Part shown: positions 1 to 5,918 of the stretch, piece by piece | How positions within the stretch are numbered: position 1 is the first letter of the stretch | Layout: each line of letters opens with the position of its first letter | Source of the DNA: JALOLG01 sp035557475 | GTDB lineage: Bacteria; Actinomycetota; Acidimicrobiia; Acidimicrobiales; Ilumatobacteraceae | Assembly: GCA_035557475.1 (NCBI GenBank) | Contig: DATMDV010000126.1 | Coordinates: 1 to 8,055 of the forward strand | Length of the DNA stretch: 8,055 bases | Direction of reading: 5' to 3' | The notes under the pieces: model-generated | Database searches by the model: none | What the model saw: only the letters and a program-made list of their open reading frames with translations | Told to the model about the DNA's origin: nothing | Translations under genes and position numbers: made by a program

Positions 1-379
1 CGCCCACGTGGCTGAGTGGGAGGCACGCCAACCAGTGGTCGTCGGGGGACACCTCGAGCCGTGCCGACGAGGCGATTGCCGAGGCGGCGACCGCCTCGTG
101 CGTCAGTACCACTCCCTTCGGGGTCCCCGTCGTGCCGCTCGTGACGACGACCAGCGCGTCCCGCTCATCCGCGGGGCGGCCGCCGGTGAGCGGGCTCTCG
201 TCACCTGCGGCGTCGATGACGCTGCTCGGCCGCATCGTCTCGAACAGCTCGATCCGGCCCGGGTGAGGCAGCCGTTGGTCGACCGGGAGCGCGGCGTCGC
301 CGCGGTCCCACACCGCACGCAACGCGTCGACGAACGCCGTCCCGCCGGGGAGGTCGAGGGCGACGAGACGGCCGGTCAC
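1..379 (-). CDS. menE: o-succinylbenzoate--CoA ligase MenE, N-terminal 126 residues (cut by window edge)
   Basis: MenE activates o-succinylbenzoate with ATP and loads it onto CoA, the step before ring closure by MenB. Only the N-terminal part is present. Reading leftward from 379, the translation carries the adenylate-forming P-loop TSGTTGTPKG (residues 80-89, Lys88) followed by VVLTH, and then CLPLSHVG (119-126), the A4-type motif, where the window ends. The short N-terminal lobe with a region rich in 'WDRGDAALPVD' is what I expect of compact actinobacterial MenE rather than a general acyl-CoA synthetase, but the substrate call also rests on the surrounding men genes. The start is a GTG at 379-377, the only start available because an in-frame TGA, the stop of the upstream amidase, lies just two codons before it. 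No Shine-Dalgarno is visible, so translation is probably coupled to the amidase. An alternative reading is another acyl-CoA ligase; the missing C-terminal domain would settle it. Confidence 0.88.
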   Translation of the reverse strand, partial: MTGRLVALDLPGGTAFVDALRAVWDRGDAALPVDQRLPHPGRIELFETMRPSSVIDAAGDESPLTGGRPADERDALVVVTSGTTGTPKGVVLTHEAVAASAIASSARLEVSPDDHWLACLPLSHVG

Positions 380-385
380 GCGCCG

Positions 386-1789
386 TCAGGTCGTGACCGG
401 ATCGATCGGCGTGAAGCGGCCGACCGCGGCCTCGATCTCGGCGGCGATGGTGAGGCAACGCAGGTCGGTGTAGCGATCGCCCATCACCTGGACACCAACG
501 GGGAGTCCATCGACGACTGCGCCCGGCACGACAGCCGCCGGAAGGCCGAGGACGTTGGCCGGGAGCACGGGGCGGAGGATCTCGAGCATCGCGCCCGACT
601 CGCTGTCGCCGATGTCCTGACCGTGCTCGAACGCGGGGTGGGCCCACGTGGGCGACAGCAGGATCGGGTGCTCGGCGAAGAAGGCGGACCACATCCTCAT
701 CGCCCGGAAGCGATCAACCTGGAAACCAAGGACCTCATCGACACCGAGCGCCGGCACCGCGAGGTCGAAGTTGGCGATGATGGCCCGTCCGTCGTCGCCG
801 ACGACGGCGTCGAGCAGCGGACGTTGCAGGCGCAGGTCGATGATCAGCGACTTCGCCCAGAGGAGGAGCACGTGTTCGTAGTCGGGCGGCACGGCTTCGA
901 CGACGTCGTGGCCGGCGTCGCTCAGGATGTCGGCAACTCGTCGTACGGTCGCCACGATTCCGGTGTTGGTGCTGCCGCCCGGAGGTTCGGCGAGCACCGC
1001 CACGCGCAGCCGTTCGCCGGGCTCCGCATCCGTGAGCTGGGCAGGGACGCTGCGCGGATCACGTACGTCCAGCCCGGCGATTGCCAACAGGCCGGCGCGG
1101 ACGTCGGCGACATGGCGGGCCATCGGCCCTTCGACGAGCATCTGTTGCTGGGCGAGCATCAGATCTTCCGGCGGGATCATCGTCGCCATCGGCACGACGC
1201 CAACGGATGGCTTGATCGATGCGATCCCGCAGCAGTGGGCGGGGTTCCTGAGCGAGCCGCCGATGTCGTTGCCGAGTCCGATCGGGCTCATGCCCGATGC
1301 GAGGGCGGCCGCTTCGCCTCCGCTCGAACCTCCCGCCGTCACGTGCGGGTTCCAGGGGTTGCGAGTGAGGCCGTGGAGCGACGAGTGGGTGTGGATCCGC
1401 AGGCCGAGATCGGGAAGGTTCGTGCGGGCGTAGGGGATCGCCCCGACGGCGCGCATGCGGGCAACGGTCGGCGCATCGACGGAGGCCACCGCCTCCGAGA
1501 GGGCAAGGACGCCCTGGGTCGTCGGCGTGCCGGCCACGTCGATGTTCTCCTTGACCGTGCACGGCACACCGTGGAGCTCACCGAGCTCGCGACCTTCGGC
1601 GACGGCGCGATCGGCGATGTCGGCGGCCACCAGCGCCTCGTCGGCGAGCAGCCTGACGATGGCGTTGAGCTGCCCGTTCACCTTGTCGACGCGAACCAGA
1701 TGGGCCTCGACGACCTCGCGGCTCGAGACCTCGCCAGCACGGATCATGCGCGCCAGCTCCAACGCTCCCATTTGCCACAGTTCGCTCAT
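386..1789 (-). CDS. amidase-signature family hydrolase, substrate unknown
   Basis: A complete 467-residue member of the amidase signature (AS) family, whose enzymes hydrolyse carboxamides through a Ser-cisSer-Lys triad. All three residues are visible with the spacing seen in GatA-type enzymes: Lys80 in GVPCTVKENIDV, the cis-Ser at 155 in GGSSGGE (153-159), and the nucleophile Ser179 in GNDIGGSLR (173-181). The C-terminal part (LPAAVVPGAVVDGLPVGVQVMG) is also typical. There is no signal peptide, so the enzyme is probably cytosolic. It is unlikely to be GatA because there is no gatC or gatB beside it and the middle region differs. The ATG at 1789-1787 is 20 bp from the divergent menA start. menE follows six bases after its TGA and in the same reading frame, which suggests one transcript. 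No menaquinone step is known to need an amidase, so the link is positional only; the real substrate cannot be read from the sequence. Confidence 0.9.
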   Translation of the reverse strand: MSELWQMGALELARMIRAGEVSSREVVEAHLVRVDKVNGQLNAIVRLLADEALVAADIADRAVAEGRELGELHGVPCTVKENIDVAGTPTTQGVLALSEAVASVDAPTVARMRAVGAIPYARTNLPDLGLRIHTHSSLHGLTRNPWNPHVTAGGSSGGEAAALASGMSPIGLGNDIGGSLRNPAHCCGIASIKPSVGVVPMATMIPPEDLMLAQQQMLVEGPMARHVADVRAGLLAIAGLDVRDPRSVPAQLTDAEPGERLRVAVLAEPPGGSTNTGIVATVRRVADILSDAGHDVVEAVPPDYEHVLLLWAKSLIIDLRLQRPLLDAVVGDDGRAIIANFDLAVPALGVDEVLGFQVDRFRAMRMWSAFFAEHPILLSPTWAHPAFEHGQDIGDSESGAMLEILRPVLPANVLGLPAAVVPGAVVDGLPVGVQVMGDRYTDLRCLTIAAEIEAAVGRFTPIDPVTT

Positions 1790-1809
1790 GACCCCATCAT
1801 GTCGCAGTT
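1790..1809. promoter_or_regulatory. 20-bp divergent gap between amidase and menA starts
   Basis: Only 20 bases separate the amidase ATG (minus strand) from the menA GTG (plus strand). No good -10 hexamer or Shine-Dalgarno is visible for either gene. A short dyad, CATGA-5-TCATG, spans 1787-1801. The promoters must overlap the coding ends or give leaderless transcripts, which are common in Actinobacteria. Calling this a promoter region is an inference from gene orientation only. Confidence 0.4.
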
Positions 1810-2685
1810 GTGGATCGGTCCTTGCAGCGTTGGGTGATCGGTGCCCGGCCGCGAACGCTGCCGGCCGCCGTCGTGCCGGTGCTCGTCGGTGCCGCGAGCG
1901 CGGTGGGCGAGGGCGGGATCGTGTGGTGGCGCGTCGGCGCCGCGCTCGTCGTGTCGCTCGCGCTCCAGGTCGGTGTCAACTACGCCAACGACTACAGCGA
2001 TGGAGTGCGGGGCACCGACTCGGTGCGGGTCGGTCCGGTGCGACTCGTCGCGTCCGGCATCGCCAGCCCGGCCGCCGTGAAGCGTGCCGCGCTCGCGGTG
2101 TTCGGGGTTGCGGCCGTAGTGGGTCTGGCGTTGGCGGCCGCCACGACGTGGTGGCTTCTGGCCGTCGGCGTCGCGTGCATCGCCGCCGCGTGGGGTTACA
2201 CCGGTGGGCCGTCGCCGTACGGCTACCTGGGGCTTGGCGAGGTGTTCGTGTTCGTGTTCTTCGGTCTCGTGGCCACCGTGGGGACCACCTACGTCGCAGT
2301 CGAGCGAGTGACCGCGCTGGCGGTGGTGGCCGGCTGCGGGGTCGGCTCCCTCGCGTGCGCGCTGCTCGTGGTCAACAACCTGCGCGACATCCCGACCGAC
2401 GCCACCGCCGGCAAGCGCACCCTCGCGGTCAGGTTGGGCGACCCCCGGACGCGCAGCGTGTTCGTCGGACTCGTCGTGGCGGCGTTCGCGTTCAGTGGCG
2501 TCGCCGCCGCGTGGCGCGTGCCGACACTCCTCACCGTTGTGGCGATTCCCGTGGCTGCCGTCCCGGTCCGGGCGGTCGTCGACCGGGCGAGCGGCCCGGC
2601 CTTGATCGCCGTGCTCGGAGCGACGGGTCGGGCGCAGCTCGCCTACGGCTGCCTGTTCGCGCTCGGGCTAGCGGTCGGCGGTTGA
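1810..2685 (+). CDS. menA: 1,4-dihydroxy-2-naphthoate polyprenyltransferase MenA
   Basis: MenA transfers a polyprenyl chain to DHNA with loss of CO2, giving demethylmenaquinone, and acts in the cytoplasmic membrane. The 291-residue product is a UbiA-superfamily protein of normal length. The first Asp-rich motif is NDYSDGVRGTD (60-70), followed by the MenA-type GPVRLVASG (75-83). The second is NNLRDIPTDATAGKRTLAVR (189-208), which carries the Mg-diphosphate-binding Asp193 and Asp197. Hydrophobic stretches near 41-59, 93-131, 144-187, 217-255 and 263-290 fit the usual eight or nine helices. The start taken is GTG 1810; TTG 1822 and GTG 1834 lie in frame downstream, but the conserved RWVIGARPRTLPAA begins at residue 7, so 1810 or 1822 fits best. 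No Shine-Dalgarno precedes any of them. The gene diverges from the amidase and its last 43 bases overlap the end of menH on the other strand. Confidence 0.95.
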   Translation: MDRSLQRWVIGARPRTLPAAVVPVLVGAASAVGEGGIVWWRVGAALVVSLALQVGVNYANDYSDGVRGTDSVRVGPVRLVASGIASPAAVKRAALAVFGVAAVVGLALAAATTWWLLAVGVACIAAAWGYTGGPSPYGYLGLGEVFVFVFFGLVATVGTTYVAVERVTALAVVAGCGVGSLACALLVVNNLRDIPTDATAGKRTLAVRLGDPRTRSVFVGLVVAAFAFSGVAAAWRVPTLLTVVAIPVAAVPVRAVVDRASGPALIAVLGATGRAQLAYGCLFALGLAVGG

Positions 2686-3425
2686 CGGGAGCGCAGCCAC
2701 GTCACGATGGCCGCGCAGGTCTGAGCCGGGCGTTCGAGGTGGACGGCGTGACCGGCATCTTCGATGACGACGAATGACGAATCGGCGATCGCGTCGGCCA
2801 TCCGGCGACCGATCGCGAGATACTTCGCGTCGTGCTCGCCGGCCAGGACGAGCACCGGCATCGCCAGCTCGCCGAGCCGTGCCCACAGCGGCGTCTGCGT
2901 CCCGGTGCCGGCCAGTCGCAGGCTCGTGGCAAGTCCCGCCGCGTTGTTGGTCAGACGGTTCTGGACGTCGGCGTCGGAGCGCTCGAGGCGGGCGAACAAT
3001 GGCTGCGCCAGCCAGCGCTCGAGGAAGGCGCCAACCCCGATGCGCTCGATCTCGTCGGCGAGCGCGTCGTCGTCGGCGCGGCGGGTGGCGCGTTCTTCGT
3101 CATCCTCGATTCCGGGTGTCGTCCCGATGAGCACGAGCCGGTCGACGAGGTGCGGCGACGCGAGGGCGACATGCAAGCACAGCCGACCGCCCATCGAGTA
3201 ACCGATGTAGGTACCCCGCCCGCCCTCATCGGCAAGCATCGAGGCACCGGCGGCCAGGTCGGCGTGAATGTCGCCGCGGTGGCCGTGTCCCGGGGCGTCG
3301 AGTGCCACGATGTCGACCGCGGGACCGAGACTCGCAGCGAGTCGCGCAACCGTCGGTCGCCAGCTGCTCGCGGTCTGCGTGAAGCCGTGGACGAGGACGA
3401 TCCGGTCAGCGTTCACACGTGTCAT
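2643..3425 (-). CDS. menH: SHCHC synthase MenH (alpha/beta hydrolase)
   Basis: MenH removes pyruvate from SEPHCHC, the product of MenD, to give SHCHC. The 260-residue product is an alpha/beta hydrolase with HGFTQT (13-18) forming the oxyanion region, the nucleophile elbow GYSMGG with Ser77, Asp199 in LAGEHDAKY, and His226 in AGHAVHLERP. The GYSMGGRL and HxVHLERP wording is characteristic of MenH rather than of general esterases, and the men context supports it. ATG 3425 is taken as start because conserved sequence begins at residue 8; GTG 3416 would also work. Either start lies inside the end of the upstream oxidoreductase gene (20-base overlap with 3425), which suggests translational coupling. 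The last dozen residues (PPTASPSANRQP) are a low-complexity tail past the normal fold end, and they lie exactly where the gene overlaps menA. Confidence 0.92.
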   Translation of the reverse strand: MTRVNADRIVLVHGFTQTASSWRPTVARLAASLGPAVDIVALDAPGHGHRGDIHADLAAGASMLADEGGRGTYIGYSMGGRLCLHVALASPHLVDRLVLIGTTPGIEDDEERATRRADDDALADEIERIGVGAFLERWLAQPLFARLERSDADVQNRLTNNAAGLATSLRLAGTGTQTPLWARLGELAMPVLVLAGEHDAKYLAIGRRMADAIADSSFVVIEDAGHAVHLERPAQTCAAIVTWLRSRQPPTASPSANRQP

Positions 3426-4170
3426 CGACGCAGGCCGCATCGGCGGACACGGTGTCGCCGCCGAGCGGCCCGCGAGTCTCACGTTCCTCGCGTTCCGCGC
3501 GCGCCTTGGCGGCGAACCGGCGGAGCACCTGGACGAACACCTCCGGATCCTGGGCCCCCGGGATCGCCCACCGACGGTCGATGACATAGGTCGGAACGGC
3601 CGTGATGCCGGCATCGGTCGCTTGCCGCAGCATCGCCGCCACCTCGGCGGCACCGGCATCGCCGTCGACGAACTCGAGGATCTCGTCGCGATCGAAGCCG
3701 ACGTCGGCCGCACAGTCGGCGAGCACCTCGGGGTCGCCGATGTCGAGCCCGTCGATGAAGTACGCCCGGAGCAGCCGCTCCTTGAGGGCCGCCTGCGGGA
3801 TCGGGCACGGCGGCTCGGCAAGCCACAGCAGTCGGTGGGCGAGCAGCGTGTTGGCACGCAGTGCGCGGTCCATCCTGAACTCGATGCCGGCCTCGTGCGC
3901 CATCGCGGTGACCCGATCGATCACCGCGCGTGCCTGTTCGGGGCCGCCGAACTTCCGCGCGTACGCCTCGGCCACCGGCATCGACGTGCCCGGCGACGCG
4001 GTGGGATCGAGCTGGAACGGCCGGTACACCACCTCGACGTCCAACTCGCCGTCGAGCTCGCCAAGGGCCCGCTCGAACCGACGTTTGCCGATGTAGCACC
4101 ACGGGCAGACGATGTCGGACCAGATCTCGACGCGCACCACCTCGTCGGGGGAACTCACGTCGATCACCAT
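3406..4170 (-). CDS. FrnE-like DsbA-family thiol-disulfide oxidoreductase
   Basis: A 254-residue thioredoxin-fold protein of the DsbA/FrnE family (the group that also includes 2-hydroxychromene-2-carboxylate isomerases). It carries the redox motif CPWC (22-25) right after the first beta strand VEIWSDIV, a helical insertion (about 60-190), and the cis-proline Pro193 in ITAVPTYVI. The CxxC favours a disulfide oxidoreductase or isomerase over the glutathione-dependent hydroxychromene isomerases. There is no signal peptide or membrane anchor, so it should act in the cytosol, unlike exported DsbA. The tail has a second cysteine pair, Cys247 and Cys252, four residues apart and two residues from the C-terminus. 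ATG 4170 is chosen because the fold begins at about residue 12 and anything longer would run into menD. It overlaps menH by 20 bases. The client protein and the reason for sitting among men genes are unknown. Confidence 0.88.
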   Translation of the reverse strand: MVIDVSSPDEVVRVEIWSDIVCPWCYIGKRRFERALGELDGELDVEVVYRPFQLDPTASPGTSMPVAEAYARKFGGPEQARAVIDRVTAMAHEAGIEFRMDRALRANTLLAHRLLWLAEPPCPIPQAALKERLLRAYFIDGLDIGDPEVLADCAADVGFDRDEILEFVDGDAGAAEVAAMLRQATDAGITAVPTYVIDRRWAIPGAQDPEVFVQVLRRFAAKARAEREERETRGPLGGDTVSADAACVDDTCER

Positions 4171-4192
4171 ACGCCTCGTATCGTCAAGCGCG
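4169..4192. promoter_or_regulatory. divergent oxidoreductase/menD gap with a 13-bp dyad and candidate -10
   Basis: The start codons of the oxidoreductase (minus) and menD (plus) are only 22 bp apart. A perfect dyad ATACG-CCT-CGTAT occupies 4169-4181. TATCGT at 4179-4184 fits the actinobacterial TANNNT -10 pattern and would place the transcript start at or within a couple of bases of the menD ATG, giving a leaderless or nearly leaderless mRNA. The -10 and operator readings are inferences from short motifs. Confidence 0.35.
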
Positions 4193-5851
4193 ATGTCCGC
4201 CGCCGCGACGTTCTGCGCCACCCTGGTCGACGAGTGGGTACGGCTCGGCACCCGGCACGCGGTGGTCGCGCCGGGATCCCGGAGCACACCGATGGCGGTC
4301 GCTCTCGCGTCGAACGAGGCGGTGACCGTGCACGTCGTGCACGACGAGCGGGTGGCTGCGTTCGTCGCGCTCGGGATCGGGCTCGACGGTGTGCCGGCGG
4401 TGCTGCTCTGCACGAGTGGCACGGCCGCGGCCAACTTCCATCCCGCGGTGGTCGAGGCCGGGCTCTCCGACGTCCCGATGGTGGTGATCACGTCCGATCG
4501 GCCACCCGAATTGCGAGACGTCGGCGCCCCGCAGACGATCGATCAGACGCATCTGTACTCGCGGTCGGTGCGGTGGTTCCACGACCCCGGCGTCCCGGAC
4601 GCCGCCGGAGCGCCGACGTGGCGCTCGCTGGCGTTCCGGGCCTTCAACGCGGCGCGGCACGGCCCGGTGCACCTCAATCTGCCGTTCCGCGAGCCACTCA
4701 CCGGCATGCCGGGCGAGCTTCCCGCCGCGTCGCGACGCGAGCCGGTGTCGGCGCCGATCGCCACGGTGGGCATGCATGCCCCGGCATTCGCACGGGCCGT
4801 TGAAGGCATTCGCTCACTCGTCGATCAACTCGTCGATCATCAGCGCGGCGTGATCGTCGCCGGCGGGCGCAGCGGTGTGTCGACCGAGCGCATCGCGGCG
4901 CTCGCCGAGTCGACCGGATGGCCCGTGCTCGCCGATCCGACGAGCGGCGCCCGCGCGTTGCCGGCCGCGGTCACGACGTTCGACGCGCTGCTCCGCCATC
5001 GGGAGTTCGCCGACGCGCACGTCCCCGAAGTCGTCGTGCGCATCGGTCGCCCGCCAGCGTCGAGGGTGCTCGCCGAGTGGATCGCGGGCTCGTCATGCGT
5101 GGTCGTCCAGGTGGGCGGACCCGGCGTCATCGATCCCGGCCACGACGTCGCGCTCGTGTGCACGATCGACGACCTCGATGGTCTCCGGGGTGCCAGCGGC
5201 ACGACGTGGGCTGCGCGTTGGCGGCACGCCGAGAAGCGCGCCACCGAGGCGATCGGGGTCGTGCTCGCGGGCGACGGCTCGCTCACCGAACCCGGCGTGG
5301 CTCACGTGGTCGCCACGTCGCGGCCCGAAGGCGTCGGCGTCGTCGTCGCCTCGTCGATGCCCGTCCGCGACCTCGAGTGGTTCGGCGGTCCGAGCGCGAT
5401 CGCGCACGCCAACCGCGGCGCCAACGGCATCGATGGCGTCGTGTCGACCGCACTCGGCCGGGCGTTGGCCGGGACACCCACGATCGTCCTCGTGGGCGAC
5501 ATCGCGTTCGTCCACGACTCCAACGCCCTGGTCGGCCTCCGCACCCGGTCGGCCGACCTCCGGATCGTGGTCGTCGACAACGACGGTGGTGGCATCTTCT
5601 CGTTCCTCCCCCAGGCGGCCGCGCTGCCCGCCGATCAGTTCGAGACCCTGCTCGGCACCCCGCACGGCACCGACATCGAAGGCCTCGCCCGCGCCCACGG
5701 GATCGATGCGTCGACGATCACCGACGCGGCCGAACTGGCCGCGCGGTTGAGACACCCCGGCCCGTGGCTCGTTCGCGTCCCCACCAAGCGCGCCGAGAAC
5801 GTCGTCGTCCACACCCGCCTCAACGCCGCCGTCGCCGCTGCCCTCGGCTGA
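4193..5851 (+). CDS. menD: SEPHCHC synthase MenD (ThDP-dependent)
   Basis: MenD decarboxylates 2-oxoglutarate on thiamine diphosphate and adds the resulting C4 unit to isochorismate, the first committed menaquinone step. The 552-residue product is close to the 556 of the E. coli enzyme. Visible marks are APGSRSTP (26-33), the cofactor-activating Glu52 in VHDERVAAF, LLCTSGTAAANFHPAV (71-86), TSDRPPELRDVGAPQTIDQ (100-118, substrate-binding Arg103), NRGANGIDG (407-415), and the Mg-ThDP motif GDIAFVHDSN (435-444) followed by VDNDGGGIFSFLP (461-473). No key residue is missing. ATG 4193 is chosen because the conserved N-terminus begins within ten residues; upstream in-frame codons overlap the oxidoreductase. 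It is transcribed alone, divergent from the oxidoreductase and convergent with menF. A 12-bp tandem duplication near residues 208-215 gives LVDQLVDH. Confidence 0.97.
   Translation: MSAAATFCATLVDEWVRLGTRHAVVAPGSRSTPMAVALASNEAVTVHVVHDERVAAFVALGIGLDGVPAVLLCTSGTAAANFHPAVVEAGLSDVPMVVITSDRPPELRDVGAPQTIDQTHLYSRSVRWFHDPGVPDAAGAPTWRSLAFRAFNAARHGPVHLNLPFREPLTGMPGELPAASRREPVSAPIATVGMHAPAFARAVEGIRSLVDQLVDHQRGVIVAGGRSGVSTERIAALAESTGWPVLADPTSGARALPAAVTTFDALLRHREFADAHVPEVVVRIGRPPASRVLAEWIAGSSCVVVQVGGPGVIDPGHDVALVCTIDDLDGLRGASGTTWAARWRHAEKRATEAIGVVLAGDGSLTEPGVAHVVATSRPEGVGVVVASSMPVRDLEWFGGPSAIAHANRGANGIDGVVSTALGRALAGTPTIVLVGDIAFVHDSNALVGLRTRSADLRIVVVDNDGGGIFSFLPQAAALPADQFETLLGTPHGTDIEGLARAHGIDASTITDAAELAARLRHPGPWLVRVPTKRAENVVVHTRLNAAVAAALG
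4816..4839 (+). repeat. perfect 12-bp tandem repeat inside menD
   Basis: The 12-mer ACTCGTCGATCA occurs twice back to back. It is a whole number of codons, so menD stays in frame and the protein reads LVDQLVDH at the start of the central domain. It is probably a simple local duplication in a tolerant surface helix. Confidence 0.8.
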
Positions 5852-5916
5852 AAATCCCGAACTGTCTGCGTCATCCGGGCTGTCGCTTCGTTTGAAGCAG
5901 ACAGAACGGGGGATTT
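5852..5916. terminator. shared stem-loop between convergent menD and menF, likely bidirectional terminator
   Basis: The 67-bp gap between the two stop codons is almost filled by one inverted repeat. The outer arms are AAATCCC (5852-5858) and GGGATTT (5910-5916), 7 bp. After a small interior loop come the inner arms CTGTCTGC (5862-5869) and GCAGACAG (5897-5904), 8 bp, around a 27-base loop. Position and symmetry fit a terminator serving both genes. The T runs after the stem are short (three on the plus strand, four on the minus strand), so it is not a strong classical intrinsic terminator. Confidence 0.6.
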
Positions 5917-5918
5917 GG

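Noticed and set aside
642..653. 12-bp palindrome GCCCACGTGGGC inside the amidase gene
   Set aside because: Perfect 12-bp palindromes are expected about twice by chance in a window this size, and this one lies mid-gene.
602..659. Inverted repeat GCTGTCGCC / GGCGACAGC inside the amidase gene
   Set aside because: The arms are 40 bases apart, mid-gene, and composed of common GC-rich codons; there is no sign of a function.
8..1837. 609-codon open frame on the plus strand across menE and the amidase
   Set aside because: It is antisense to two well-supported genes, its translation is rich in Arg, Asp and His without recognisable domains, and such frames arise from GC-rich codon use.
3604..3615. 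12-bp palindrome GATGCCGGCATC inside the oxidoreductase gene
   Set aside because: It is mid-gene and within chance expectation for a GC-rich sequence.
3426..3857. Extension of the menH frame upstream to give a 404-residue protein
   Set aside because: The extra residues are Arg/Ser/Pro-rich out-of-frame translation of the oxidoreductase gene; alpha/beta hydrolase homology begins just after 3425.
4171..4491. Extension of the oxidoreductase frame upstream to a 361-residue protein
   Set aside because: The extension would lie antisense inside the conserved N-terminus of menD and has no domain; the thioredoxin fold starts just after residue 10 from ATG 4170.
3268..4803. 511-codon open frame on the plus strand across menH, the oxidoreductase and menD
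   Set aside because: It covers genes with complete conserved motifs, and the translation is Arg-rich and low in complexity, typical of a GC-driven shadow.
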